From the NCBI RefSeq assembly GCF_035917995.1, contig NZ_CP109131.1:7998001-8062000 (forward strand): a DNA stretch of 64,000 bases. Direction: 5' to 3'. The stretch's first letter is position 1. Every line of letters starts with the position of its first letter. Positions 9,338 through 17,605 of the stretch are shown in pieces. The position numbers and the translations under genes are program-made. Source of the stretch: Streptosporangium sp. NBC_01755. GTDB taxonomy: Bacteria > Actinomycetota > Actinomycetes > Streptosporangiales > Streptosporangiaceae. Under the pieces are notes generated by a model. The model made no database searches, was not told the DNA's origin, and saw nothing but the letters and a program-made list of their open reading frames with translations.

Positions 9338-10363
9338 GTGAGCGCAACACCGACCGACCAAGCCATCTTCACCGAACGGCTCAGCACGTGGGCACAGACC
9401 CACTACGGGCCACAAGCGGTGGTAGGCGACGTACGCCGGATGCCGGGCAACTCCGGAATCAGCTACGGATTCGACATCACCCACCACGGCGACCGCGAGG
9501 GCCTGGTCGTACGCCTGACCCCACCCGGCGTCGTACGGCAAGGCAACACCGACATCATGCGCCAAGTCCCGCTGCTGCAGGCGCTCAAACGGGCCGGCCT
9601 GCCCGTGCCCGAGGTCCGCTGGTACGACGAGGACGAGTCATGGTTCGGCGTGCCATACCACATGGTCGAGCACATGCGCGGCACCTCCACCCACATGTTC
9701 GACAAGGGACGAGCCGAACAGATCGACGGCACCGGCCTCGAACCGGTATTCGTCGAAGCGATGGGCGTACTCGCCGCCATCCACCAGATCGACTGGCGGC
9801 GTGAGCTCCCCGGCTGGTCCACCCCCAGGGACCTGGAGGCCGAGATCTCCTTCTGGACCCCCAGCCTGCTCAAATCCGACGACCCCCAATGGATCTCCCA
9901 AGGGATGCAGATCCACGACCGGCTCCTGGCCACCAGACCCCACACCCCCCTCATGAGCATCGTCCACGGCGACTTCTACTCCAACAACTGGCTGTTCGCC
10001 GACGGAAGCCTGACCGCCGTCCTGGACTGGGAGATCGCCTCCATCGGATCACCCGGACTCGACATCGGGTGGATCTGCATGATGTACGACCCCAAGAGCT
10101 GGAGCCCGGCCCGCCACCAATGGTCCCAGTGGTCACCCGAACCGGACTTCCTCGTCGATGCCTACCTGGCCGCGGGCGGCCCCGCCGTACCCGACCTGGA
10201 CTGGTTCCGCGCCCTGGCGGGTTTTCGCCTCAGCTGCATCACCGCGATGGGCCTGCGCCTGCACCGCACCGGCCGCCGCCCCGACCCGGCCTGGGAAGTA
10301 CTCGGCGACGCCGCGCCGTACATGATGAACCGCGCCGAGGAACTGCTGGCGGGCCTTCGATGA
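9338..10363 (+). CDS. APH-fold phosphotransferase of the ACAD10/ACAD11 type
   Basis: A 341-aa small-molecule kinase of the aminoglycoside-phosphotransferase fold. The catalytic loop is HGDFYSNN (H210, D212, N217) and the metal-binding aspartate lies in VLDWEIAS (D230). Spacing and the preceding GNSGISYGFDI, RLTPPG and VPEVRW segments resemble the phosphotransferase domain of ACAD10/11 and the LvaA kinase, not antibiotic kinases. Such enzymes phosphorylate the 4-hydroxyl of 4-hydroxyacyl-CoA. GTG 9338 was chosen because AAGAAAGAGG precedes it and it gives family length; the frame is open back to 9125. An isolated 276-bp upstream gap suggests it may have a promoter or attenuation of its own. 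Confidence 0.85.
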   Translation: MSATPTDQAIFTERLSTWAQTHYGPQAVVGDVRRMPGNSGISYGFDITHHGDREGLVVRLTPPGVVRQGNTDIMRQVPLLQALKRAGLPVPEVRWYDEDESWFGVPYHMVEHMRGTSTHMFDKGRAEQIDGTGLEPVFVEAMGVLAAIHQIDWRRELPGWSTPRDLEAEISFWTPSLLKSDDPQWISQGMQIHDRLLATRPHTPLMSIVHGDFYSNNWLFADGSLTAVLDWEIASIGSPGLDIGWICMMYDPKSWSPARHQWSQWSPEPDFLVDAYLAAGGPAVPDLDWFRALAGFRLSCITAMGLRLHRTGRRPDPAWEVLGDAAPYMMNRAEELLAGLR

Positions 10364-11007
10364 GCGCCCCCGGATCACTGCCCGCCGTCCGCATCGACAG
10401 CGACCGGCGCGCCTTCGCCTGGTGCGGCGCCTGCTCCGCCTGCGACAACTGCCGCTCGGGCTGGAGCGCCTGGTGCACCACCGCACCGGCGCCCGGCCAC
10501 TGGCAACCCCTCGCCCCCCACGTGCCCCACCGTCCGCGCATGGAACACGCCCTGGCCGCGGCCCTGGGCTGCCTGGACATCCTCGCCCAGGACACCACGG
10601 CCCATCCCGGCGACACGACACTGCTGGTCCTTGGGCCGGCCCAGGTGCTCACACCCCTGCGTGTGGTCCTGGCACACGCCCGCATCGGCGCGGTACACGT
10701 CGCCGATGAGACCCTCACCGGCGACGACGAGTTCTCCCTCGCGGCGGCGAGGGCCGCGATGGCCGGACAGAGCGGCACCGGCCGCGCCGACACCATCGTC
10801 TCCCTGCGGGGACGGCTCGACCTGGCCTCCCGCTGGGTACGACGAGGCGGACGCGTGGCGAGCCTGACCTGCGCGGGGGAGACCATCATGCCCGCCCTGG
10901 ACACCCTGGTCACCCGCGAAGTGAGCATCGTGTCCCTGCGCGACCCCTGCGGCGCCATCGCCCCGCTCACCGATGCCCTCACCCGTTCAGGAGAACTCCA
11001 TGGCTGA
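10360..11007 (+). CDS. Truncated medium-chain dehydrogenase-like protein with structural zinc lobe only
   Basis: A 215-aa protein that looks like a shortened zinc alcohol dehydrogenase. Residues about 22-39 hold a cysteine cluster CGACSACDNCRSGWSAWC, like the structural-zinc lobe of medium-chain dehydrogenases, followed by a Rossmann-like strand (TTLLVLGPAQVLTPLRVVLA) with a degenerate nucleotide motif. The N-terminal catalytic domain with the GHE zinc ligand is missing. ATG overlaps the kinase stop by 4 bp and its own stop overlaps the next dehydrogenase by 8 bp, so it is translated as part of the operon and is not obviously dead. It may partner the following enzyme. Function is unknown. Confidence 0.7.
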   Translation: MSAPGSLPAVRIDSDRRAFAWCGACSACDNCRSGWSAWCTTAPAPGHWQPLAPHVPHRPRMEHALAAALGCLDILAQDTTAHPGDTTLLVLGPAQVLTPLRVVLAHARIGAVHVADETLTGDDEFSLAAARAAMAGQSGTGRADTIVSLRGRLDLASRWVRRGGRVASLTCAGETIMPALDTLVTREVSIVSLRDPCGAIAPLTDALTRSGELHG

Positions 11008-11989
11008 CCACGGCCCCCGCCGGGCACTGCTGGCCGCCCCCGGCAGGTTCCAGGTCGGCCCCGGCCCCGAAACGCCACTGGGACCCGGCGACGTGCGCCT
11101 TGCCGTACTCGCCACAGGCATCTGCGGCACCGACCTGGCCACCTACCGAAGCGGAGACGCCGACCCCCACCAGGTGCTCGGCCATGAGATCGTCGCGCAC
11201 GTCACCGAGACGGGCGGCGCCACCGACCTGCCCACCGGCACCAGGGTCATGCTGCGCCCCATGCGCTCCTGCCACCGCTGCTGGTATTGCGCCTCCGGCC
11301 ACACCCACCTGTGCGACCACTCCAAAGAACTCACCCTGTCCTTCCAACGCCCCGGAGGCTTCGCCGAGGAGGTGATCCTGCGCGACGCCGAACCCGGCGA
11401 CGCCCTACCCCTGGCCGAGGAAGCCGATATCACCGACGGCATGTGGGCCGAGCCGCTGGCCGTGGCCGTACACAGCCTGAACACCCTGGGCGGCCCGCGC
11501 CCCGCAGACCCGCTCCTGGTGATCGGCGCCGGACCTCTCGGCCTTTGCACCACCGCCGCCGCGGCCGCGCGCGGACTGAAGGTGACCGTCGTCGAACCAC
11601 GAAAGGCCCGCCACGCCACCGCCCACGCCGCCGGCGCCTCGGCGGTCCACCTGCCCCACGACCTCACCGGCCGATACCCCTGGACCGTCATTGCCGCCGG
11701 CACACCCGCCGCCCTGCGCCAGGCCATCGAGTCCACCCGGCCGGGAGGGCGGATCTCCATCACCGCCCTGGGCCCCGCCCCGGTGCCCACCCTTACCCAC
11801 CCGGTGCAGGTGAGCGGCTCGTTCGGCTACAACGACGAGGAGTTCGCCCAGGCCGCCGCGCTCATCAACGACGGCACCGTACGGCTCGGCGGCGCCGTCT
11901 CACGACGCTTCCCCCTGGCTGAGATCAACGCGGCCTTCACCTACGCCACCGAAGACCCCGAAGCGGTCAAGGTGGCCATCACCCCCTGA
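11000..11989 (+). CDS. Zinc-dependent medium-chain alcohol/polyol dehydrogenase
   Basis: A 329-aa MDR enzyme. The catalytic zinc ligands appear in ATGICGTDLATYRSG and LGHEIV; the structural lobe is reduced (MRSCHRCWYCASGHTHLC), and the NAD(P)-binding strand is VIGAGPLGLCTTAAAAARG. It would oxidise an alcohol or sugar-alcohol intermediate or reduce the corresponding ketone. Start ATG 11000 has GGAG upstream and overlaps the previous gene by 8 bp. It is the last gene of the operon, followed by a small tandem duplication of its own 3-prime end and, 450 bp on, a strong bidirectional terminator. Substrate is unknown. Confidence 0.9.
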   Translation: MADHGPRRALLAAPGRFQVGPGPETPLGPGDVRLAVLATGICGTDLATYRSGDADPHQVLGHEIVAHVTETGGATDLPTGTRVMLRPMRSCHRCWYCASGHTHLCDHSKELTLSFQRPGGFAEEVILRDAEPGDALPLAEEADITDGMWAEPLAVAVHSLNTLGGPRPADPLLVIGAGPLGLCTTAAAAARGLKVTVVEPRKARHATAHAAGASAVHLPHDLTGRYPWTVIAAGTPAALRQAIESTRPGGRISITALGPAPVPTLTHPVQVSGSFGYNDEEFAQAAALINDGTVRLGGAVSRRFPLAEINAAFTYATEDPEAVKVAITP

Positions 11990-12033
11990 CTCCGAAGCGG
12001 TCAAGGTGGCCATCACCCCCTGACCCCGAAGCG
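11958..12033 (+). repeat. 34-bp tandem duplication over the 3-prime end of the dehydrogenase gene
   Basis: A 33-bp segment beginning CCGAAGCGGTCAAGG occurs at 11958-11990 and again, unchanged, at 11992-12024, with a third 8-bp start at 12026. The period is 34 bp. The first copy contains the last codons and stop of the dehydrogenase, so the second is non-coding 3-prime sequence with a duplicate stop. Identity implies a recent replication slippage. Confidence 0.95.
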
Positions 12034-12350
12034 TGCGGGCACCTCACGGCGACGATCCGAGGTGCCCGCCCCGCCGTACGGACCCCGGCGACCGGCCCCG
12101 CGCCACCGCCGCACCGACCGCCCTGCCCCGCTCTGCCGTACGGCTCAGCCCACGCGACATTCCAGCACCTGCCCCGGCCGCTCGCCCCTTCCTGCGACGC
12201 CTGGTGATCGGCCCGCGCCACATGAAGCGCGCACCCGCACCACGCCGCCGGGAGGTAATCCCTCATGTGCATGAGATCGGCAGTGAGATCGGCACCAGCG
12301 CCGCCCGCAGGGCCTCTCCGCCTTCCCTGGCTGACACCTCCGGCTTCCTC

Positions 12351-12375
12351 GTACGACCTCGTACGACCTCGTACG
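12351..12375. repeat. Short 10-bp tandem repeat
   Basis: The decamer GTACGACCTC is present twice in tandem with a partial third copy, and CGTACGACCT recurs at 12381-12390. It lies in non-coding sequence and has no evident role. Confidence 0.8.
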
Positions 12376-12439
12376 GGTGGCGTACGACCTTCGCGCGACG
12401 CCCGGCACCGGCGGCGCTCGACCGGGGCCCGGCACGCGG

Positions 12440-12472
12440 AAGGCCTCCCTCGCCACATGCGAGGGAGGCCTT
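12440..12472. terminator. Bidirectional intrinsic terminator
   Basis: A perfect 14-bp stem (AAGGCCTCCCTCGC with its complement) encloses a 5-nt CACAT loop. It sits between the + strand operon ending at 11989 and the - strand TauE/SafE gene ending at 12508. There is no long T-run, as usual in high-GC actinobacteria. Confidence 0.85.
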
Positions 12473-12507
12473 CACGCGGAACCACGGCCGGATTCGCGCC
12501 GCCGGGC

Positions 12508-13452
12508 TCAGCTGGGGGAGCCGGCGGTCTCCTGCTCCTCGGTGCGGCGCCGCTCCTCTGCCTCGAGCGCCTCGGCCATCTCGTTGTCGCGGTCACGGCG
12601 GTACTCACGGAGCGAGTAGGCGATGGCGGCGGCCCAGATGGCGGCGATGGTGATGTAGGCGGCCGCCTGGACGCCGCCGGAGGCGTCGATCCAGTCGCTG
12701 CGCAGCAGGGTCCGCACGTTGGTCAGGACGATGACGCCGCCGACGGCGGAGCCCAGGATGCGCGGCGGGATGTGGCGGACCAGCCAGGCGGCGATGGGGG
12801 CCGCGATGACGCCGCCGAGCAGCAGGACGGCCACCCAGGAGAAGTCGATGTTCTCCGAGCCGATGCCGACGAAGAAGCCGAGGCTGGCGGCGACGGCGAC
12901 CAGGAACTCGCTGGCGTCGATGGAACCGATCACCTTGCGCGGTGCCAGGCGGCCGCTGGCCAGGATCGCCGGGGTGCCGACCGGACCCCAGCCGCCGCCG
13001 CCGGTGGCGTCGACGAATCCGGCCACCAGGCCGAGGGGGGCGAGGAAGCGCTTGCGCAGCGGCTTGCCCAGGTTGCCGCGCGGGAGGCCGAAGGCCGTGA
13101 AGCGGATCAGGACGTAGACGCCCAGCGCGAGCAGGATGATCGACATGACCGGGGCGGCGACCTCGGTGGAGAGGCCGGACAGGAAGGTGGCTCCCACGAA
13201 CGCGCCGACGGCGCCGGGGAGACCGATCTTGGCGACGACCTTCCAGTCGATGTTGTCGAAGCGCCAGTGGGACACGCCGGATGCGAGGGTCGTGCCGATC
13301 TCGGCGAGGTGGATGGTGGCCGAGGCGGCAGCGGGGTTGGTGCCGATGGCCAGGAGTAGCGTCGTCGAGGTGACACCGTAGGCCATGCCGAGGCTGCCGT
13401 CGACGAGCTGCGCCGCGAAGCCGACCAGGCCTAAGAGGATGAGCGCACGCAC
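12508..13452 (-). CDS. TauE/SafE family sulfite/organosulfonate exporter
   Basis: A 314-aa integral membrane protein with about eight hydrophobic segments and the TauE/SafE pattern: an N-terminal GxxxQLVDGSLGMAYG stretch, HLAEIGTTLASGVSHW, and an internal repeat GFVDATGGGGWGPVG. Family members export sulfite, sulfonates or sulfoacetate across the membrane. GTG 13452 is preferred over the upstream ATG because AGGAAGGGGGG precedes it and a TATAAT hexamer lies within the putative longer N-terminus. The C-terminal 30 residues are charged (EAEERRRTEEQE) and cytoplasmic. No sulfur-assimilation genes are adjacent. Substrate is not determined. Confidence 0.9.
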   Translation of the reverse strand: MRALILLGLVGFAAQLVDGSLGMAYGVTSTTLLLAIGTNPAAASATIHLAEIGTTLASGVSHWRFDNIDWKVVAKIGLPGAVGAFVGATFLSGLSTEVAAPVMSIILLALGVYVLIRFTAFGLPRGNLGKPLRKRFLAPLGLVAGFVDATGGGGWGPVGTPAILASGRLAPRKVIGSIDASEFLVAVAASLGFFVGIGSENIDFSWVAVLLLGGVIAAPIAAWLVRHIPPRILGSAVGGVIVLTNVRTLLRSDWIDASGGVQAAAYITIAAIWAAAIAYSLREYRRDRDNEMAEALEAEERRRTEEQETAGSPS

Positions 13453-13491
13453 GACGCCCCCCTTCCTATTTTCCCTACTCTGTTGATAGGA

Positions 13492-13523
13492 ATTATAGTG
13501 ATTGAACTTCAAGGTGCCGTCAA
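13492..13523 (-). promoter_or_regulatory. Probable promoter of the TauE/SafE gene
   Basis: Read on the minus strand, a perfect TATAAT (13492-13497) is preceded by TTGACG (13518-13523). The 20-nt spacer is longer than ideal. Transcription would start near 13485, upstream of the ribosome site for GTG 13452. Confidence 0.5.
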
Positions 13524-13706
13524 GTCACGTTTCGGGTAAGGCGTCTCAACTCGTGGACACCTTTGTCTCACAAGCGCTGTCATCTCGGTTGATATCCGCC
13601 GTCAGGCCCCGCGTCGCCTCACGCCCTCGACCACCGGCGACAGGAGGGTGGCCAGGCTGACGGTGTCGAGCCCCAACACACCTCCACCGGAACCGGCATG
13701 TGAAGT

Positions 13707-14030
13707 GTGATCAATGAGGCGATACCTCGCACAAAACTGCGGCATAAGAGCAGGCTCAACCGGTGGGAGGCCCTGGCCCTGGGCGCCGGGCTCAACGCGC
13801 GAGGCGTCATCGAGGTGGTCGTGGCCATGGTGGGCCTGCGGCTGGGCATTCTCAGCGTCGAGGTCTACACGATCGTGGTGCTGGTGGCGATCGTGACCTC
13901 CCTCATGGCTCCGCCGATCCTGCGCTGGGCCATGGCCAGGGTGGAGCAGACCACCGAGGAGGAGCTGCGCAGGAACGAGCAGCTCGCCTGGTCGAAACAG
14001 TCCCAGACGGGCAGCGCCGACCCGCTTTAG
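13707..14030 (+). pseudogene. Remnant of a CPA2-type cation/proton antiporter
   Basis: About 90 residues match the last membrane helices of CPA2 cation/proton antiporters (WEALALGAGLNARGVIE, LRLGILSVEVYTIVVL, MAPPILRWA). A complete antiporter has some 380 or more residues and these would be its last hundred; no start with a ribosome site or the preceding helices is found on either side. It is therefore a decayed gene fragment. It lies beside the potassium operon, so the ancestral gene may have belonged to a cation-homeostasis locus. The end carries a 21-bp tandem duplication covering the stop. Confidence 0.75.
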
Positions 14031-14062
14031 CGGAACGCCGGCCCGCTTTAGCGGAACGCCGG
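14021..14062 (+). repeat. 21-bp tandem duplication at the antiporter remnant's stop
   Basis: The 21-bp unit CCCGCTTTAGCGGAACGCCG+G occurs at 14021-14041 and again identically at 14042-14062. The TAG stop of the remnant is inside each copy. Confidence 0.95.
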
Positions 14063-14130
14063 CCCGGCCGCGCGGGCCGTCCACCCCGTCCATGCCGGGG
14101 AGGGGCGGCCCTTGGCGACCGGGACGCGGA

Positions 14131-16698
14131 TCACAGGTCCTCCTCGACGAGGTGCGCCCGCGAGTCCGGAGAGACGGGAAGCGTCACGATCATGGTGAGA
14201 CCGCCTCCGGGCGTCTCGTCGGGCAGCAGGGTGCCGGTCATCGCCTCGGCGAACCCCCGGGAGAGTGCGAGGCCCAGGCCGACACCGGTGTGGCTGTCGC
14301 GGTCGCCGAGCCGCTGGAAGGGCATGAAGACCCGGCCGTAGGCCTCGGACGGTATGCCCGTGCCGCGATCGACGACGCGGATCTCCACCTGGTCGCCGTG
14401 CCTGCTGGCCGTGACGAGGACCTTCGTGTCCTCGGGGCTGTAGCGGACGGCGTTGGACATGAGGTTGACCAGGATCCGCTCCAGCAGCACCTGGTCGGCG
14501 ACGACCTCGGGCAGCTCGGCGGAGACGTCCCACTCGATCCGCCGGGACAGGTCGCCGAGGTCGTCGACGGCGCGCGGCACGACCTCCTCCAGTGCGGTCG
14601 CCTCCAGTGTCACCCCGAGCACCCCCGCCTGCAGCCGGCTCATGTCGAGCAGGTTGGCGACCAGGCGGTCCAGCTTGACCAGGGACTCGTCGGCGGTGGC
14701 GAGCAACTCCTCCCTGTCCTCGGGGGACCAGTCGACGTCGGTGGCTCGCAGGCCCTCCACGGCGGCCCTGGCCGAGGCGAGCGGGGTGCGCAGGTCGTGA
14801 CTGACCGCGGCGAGCAGCGCGGTGCGCATCCTGTCGGCCTCGGCCAGCGGCCTGACCTGCTCCGCCTCCTCCTCCAACCGGTCCTGCCGCAGGGCCACTG
14901 CCGCCTCGGCGGCGAACGCCTCCAGCACCCGCCGGTCGGAGGCCTCGAGCAGCCTGCCCCGTATGGCGAGCACGAGCTGCTCGTCGATGACCACGTCGGT
15001 GTCCGCGGCGCCCGGCGAGGTGCAGGGCACGTCGACGCCGGCGGCGGCGACGATCCGCCACGCCTCGGGGTCGGACTGGTCTTCGGGCACCGGCTCTCCG
15101 GTCCGTTCCAGCAGGGTGACCGAGGCCAGGTTGAAGGTCTCCCTCAGCCGGGCGAGCAGCGAGGCGAGCACATGCTCGCCGCGGAGCACGTGTCCTGCCA
15201 GGGTGGAGAGGACCTCCGCGTCGGCACGGGCTCGGGCCGCCTCCCGGGTCCGGCGGGCGGCGAGGTCGACGACGGCGCTCACCATGACGGCCACCAGCAC
15301 GTAGACGCTCAGCGCGAACAGATTTTCCGGGTCGGCGATGGTGAAGCCGTCGAGCGGGTGCGTGAAGAAGTAGTTGAGCAGCAGAAAGCCGAACACGGCC
15401 GCGGTGACGGCCGGCCACATGCCGCCCACCAGGGCGACCAGGATCACCGTGAGCAGGAAGAGCAATATGTCGCTCGGCAGGTTCACATCATTGCGGAAGA
15501 GGTACAGCGCCAGGGTCAGGATCGGCAGCCCGAGCATCGCGAGCGCCCAGCCGGCCAGCCGCCGGGGGCGGGTCAGCGCGGCCTGCGACGGGGCGCGGTC
15601 GCGCCCTCTCCTCACCTCCTCATGTGTGATCATGTGAACGTCGATGGACCCCGACTGCGCGATCGTGGTCACCCCGACCCCCCGGGAGAGGATCTGGGCG
15701 AACCTGCCTCGCCGGGACGCCCCCAGCACCAGCTGGGTGGCGTTGACACCGCGCGCGAAGTCGAGCAGGGCTCGCGGCACGTCGTCACCGACGACCTGGT
15801 GGTAGGTGCCGCCCAGGTCCTCCACCAGCGTGCGCTGGCGGGCCATGCTCGCCGGATCCGCTCCGGCCAGCGCGTCGGCGCGCGTGACGTGCACGGCCAG
15901 CAGGTCGGCTCCCTTGCTCCTGGCCGCGACCCTGGCGGCCCGGCGCACCAGCGTGTCGCCTTCCGGGCCGCCGGTCAGCGCGACCACGACGCGCTCCCGC
16001 GTCTCCCAGGTGCCGGAGATGCCGTGTTCCGCGCGGTAGCGGTCGAGCTGGTCGTCGACCTTGCCGGCGACCCACAGCAGCGCCAGCTCGCGCAGCGCGG
16101 TCAGGTTGCCGACCCTGAAGTAGTTCGACAGCGCCGCGTCGACCTTCTCGGGCGCGTATACGTTGCCGTGCGCCATCCGGCGGCGCAACGCCTCCGGGGC
16201 CATGTCCACCAGCTCCACCTGGTCGGCCCGGCGCACCACCTCGTCGGGCATCGTCTCACGCTGGGCCACCCCGGTGATCTCCTGGACGACGTCGTTGAGC
16301 GACTCCAGGTGCTGGATGTTGACCGTGGAGATGACGTCGATGCCCGCGTCGAGGACCTCCTCGATGTCCTGCCAGCGCTTGGCGTTGCGCGAGCCGGGCA
16401 CGTTGGTGTGCGCCAGCTCGTCGATCAGCGCCACCTTGGGCCTCCTGTCGATGACGGCGTCCACGTCGAGCTCGGTGAACGTGCACCCGCGGTGGGCCAT
16501 GCTCCTGCGTGGGATGATCTCCAGGTCCTTGAGCAGCTCCGCGGTACGGGGACGGTCGTGGGTCTCCACGAGGCCCACGACCACGTCGGTGCCTCTCATG
16601 AGACGGCGGTGGCCCTCGCAGAGCATCATGTAGGTCTTGCCGACCCCCGGGGCGGCTCCGAGATAGATGCGCAGCCGCCCCCTTCTCTTGTTCATCAC
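14131..16698 (-). CDS. kdpD: KdpD potassium/osmotic sensor histidine kinase
   Basis: An 855-aa membrane histidine kinase. The N-terminal KdpD domain has a Walker A GAAPGVGKT near residue 17, then a universal-stress-like domain (about 250-370), four transmembrane helices (about 400-500), a GAF-like region, HisKA with SHDLRTPLASA, and HATPase with NLMSNAVRYSP and DRGTGIPSE. KdpD senses potassium limitation and ionic strength and normally phosphorylates KdpE. It follows kdpC in the same direction (46-bp gap) and would be co-transcribed. No response regulator follows; downstream is only the antiporter remnant, so KdpE must be encoded elsewhere or be lost. Start ATG 16698 has an immediately following second ATG. 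Confidence 0.96.
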   Translation of the reverse strand: MMNKRRGRLRIYLGAAPGVGKTYMMLCEGHRRLMRGTDVVVGLVETHDRPRTAELLKDLEIIPRRSMAHRGCTFTELDVDAVIDRRPKVALIDELAHTNVPGSRNAKRWQDIEEVLDAGIDVISTVNIQHLESLNDVVQEITGVAQRETMPDEVVRRADQVELVDMAPEALRRRMAHGNVYAPEKVDAALSNYFRVGNLTALRELALLWVAGKVDDQLDRYRAEHGISGTWETRERVVVALTGGPEGDTLVRRAARVAARSKGADLLAVHVTRADALAGADPASMARQRTLVEDLGGTYHQVVGDDVPRALLDFARGVNATQLVLGASRRGRFAQILSRGVGVTTIAQSGSIDVHMITHEEVRRGRDRAPSQAALTRPRRLAGWALAMLGLPILTLALYLFRNDVNLPSDILLFLLTVILVALVGGMWPAVTAAVFGFLLLNYFFTHPLDGFTIADPENLFALSVYVLVAVMVSAVVDLAARRTREAARARADAEVLSTLAGHVLRGEHVLASLLARLRETFNLASVTLLERTGEPVPEDQSDPEAWRIVAAAGVDVPCTSPGAADTDVVIDEQLVLAIRGRLLEASDRRVLEAFAAEAAVALRQDRLEEEAEQVRPLAEADRMRTALLAAVSHDLRTPLASARAAVEGLRATDVDWSPEDREELLATADESLVKLDRLVANLLDMSRLQAGVLGVTLEATALEEVVPRAVDDLGDLSRRIEWDVSAELPEVVADQVLLERILVNLMSNAVRYSPEDTKVLVTASRHGDQVEIRVVDRGTGIPSEAYGRVFMPFQRLGDRDSHTGVGLGLALSRGFAEAMTGTLLPDETPGGGLTMIVTLPVSPDSRAHLVEEDL

Positions 16699-16744
16699 AT
16701 CTCCTTGAGCGTGGCGACCTCGGGTCTTCGGCCCGGGGAGGAGG

Positions 16745-17605
16745 TCAACTCCGGTCGAGCGCCAGGTTGAGCGCGAGGACGTTCACCGCCGGTTCGCCCA
16801 TGAAGCCTAGGGAACGGCCCGTGGTGTTCTCCGCGATCAGCTGCCTGACCCTCGCCACGGGGACTCCGCGCTCCCTGGCCACGCGGGCCGCCTGGAGTTC
16901 GGCGTAGGCGACCGAGATGTCCGGGTCGAGGCCGGAGCCACTGGCGGTGACCGCGTCGGCGGGCACGACCGCCAGGGCCGTCGTGCCGCGGACCGGAACG
17001 GTGCGGCCGACCGCGTAGTCTTCGCCGGGTCTACCGCACTCGACCCTGACACCACGGTACTCGGCGACGAACGGGGGCGTGGGGCAGGCCTGGTTGACGC
17101 TGACGGCCCTGGTCGGGGTGCCGACCGCCGGGAAGACCTTCAGCACCGCGCCGACGCCGTCCGGCGTGCAGTACGGCCTGGCCCCGGAGACGCCCTCCAG
17201 TTCCCCGACCGCCTTGGACCGGGCGCAGACCTGGGTGAGCAGGCTCCGCCTGCCCTCGCCGCCCCCGGCACCCGGGACGGGCAGGACGTCCACGATGTCC
17301 TCGGGCCCCAGGTTGCTCCCGGCGGTGGAGAGCATGTCGTAACCGTCACCGGCCACGGACGGCCGGCTCTGGAAGTACCTCCCGACGGGCCTGCCTCCGG
17401 CGTCCGTGAAGTTCTGGCCGACGATCGCGCTGCCCACGTCCCTTCCGTCCTTCTCCACGAGGGAGCCGTTGGCCCCGCCGTTGAAGGCGACCTGGGCGAT
17501 GCCGGTGACCACCAGCGGGTAGAGGGCACCGGTGAGCAGGGTCAGGGCGAGCAGCGCGCGGAGCGCGGCGAGATGCTGGCGCAGCCAGCTGGGCAGGCGT
17601 TCCAT
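16745..17605 (-). CDS. kdpC: KdpC subunit of the potassium-transporting P-type ATPase
   Basis: A 286-aa single-span subunit: membrane helix near residues 14-35 (ALLALTLLTGALYPLVVTGI), then VGQNFTD, GRYFQSRPS, GSNLGPE and the C-terminal ARVRQLIAENT with LGFMGEPAVNVLALNLAL. KdpC is the chaperone-like subunit raising the ATP affinity of KdpB. It is longer than the 190-aa enterobacterial protein owing to an insert at about residues 110-200, seen in other actinobacterial forms. ATG shares one base with the kdpB stop, so translation is coupled. Confidence 0.96.
   Translation of the reverse strand: MERLPSWLRQHLAALRALLALTLLTGALYPLVVTGIAQVAFNGGANGSLVEKDGRDVGSAIVGQNFTDAGGRPVGRYFQSRPSVAGDGYDMLSTAGSNLGPEDIVDVLPVPGAGGGEGRRSLLTQVCARSKAVGELEGVSGARPYCTPDGVGAVLKVFPAVGTPTRAVSVNQACPTPPFVAEYRGVRVECGRPGEDYAVGRTVPVRGTTALAVVPADAVTASGSGLDPDISVAYAELQAARVARERGVPVARVRQLIAENTTGRSLGFMGEPAVNVLALNLALDRS

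Larger units (their letters stand above)
11990..12507. other. Gene-free stretch between convergent genes
   Basis: No open frame here has codon use or similarity suggesting a gene. The stretch holds the tandem duplication at its left end, a short GTACGACCTC repeat near 12351, and a terminator at 12440. The middle, about 12035-12340, shows nothing recognisable. Confidence 0.7.

Noticed and set aside
12033-13359. Overlapping + strand frames antisense to the TauE/SafE gene
   Set aside because: Shadows of the real gene with low-complexity, Gly/Asp/Glu-rich translations.
13474-13490. CCTACTCTGTTGATAGG as an operator of the TauE/SafE gene
   Set aside because: Only the outer four bases on each side are symmetric; chance is likely.
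14092-16770. An 892-codon open frame on the + strand opposite kdpD
   Set aside because: It has low-complexity, Gly/Asp/Arg-rich translation, no ribosome site and no family resemblance; it is the antisense shadow of kdpD in GC-rich DNA.
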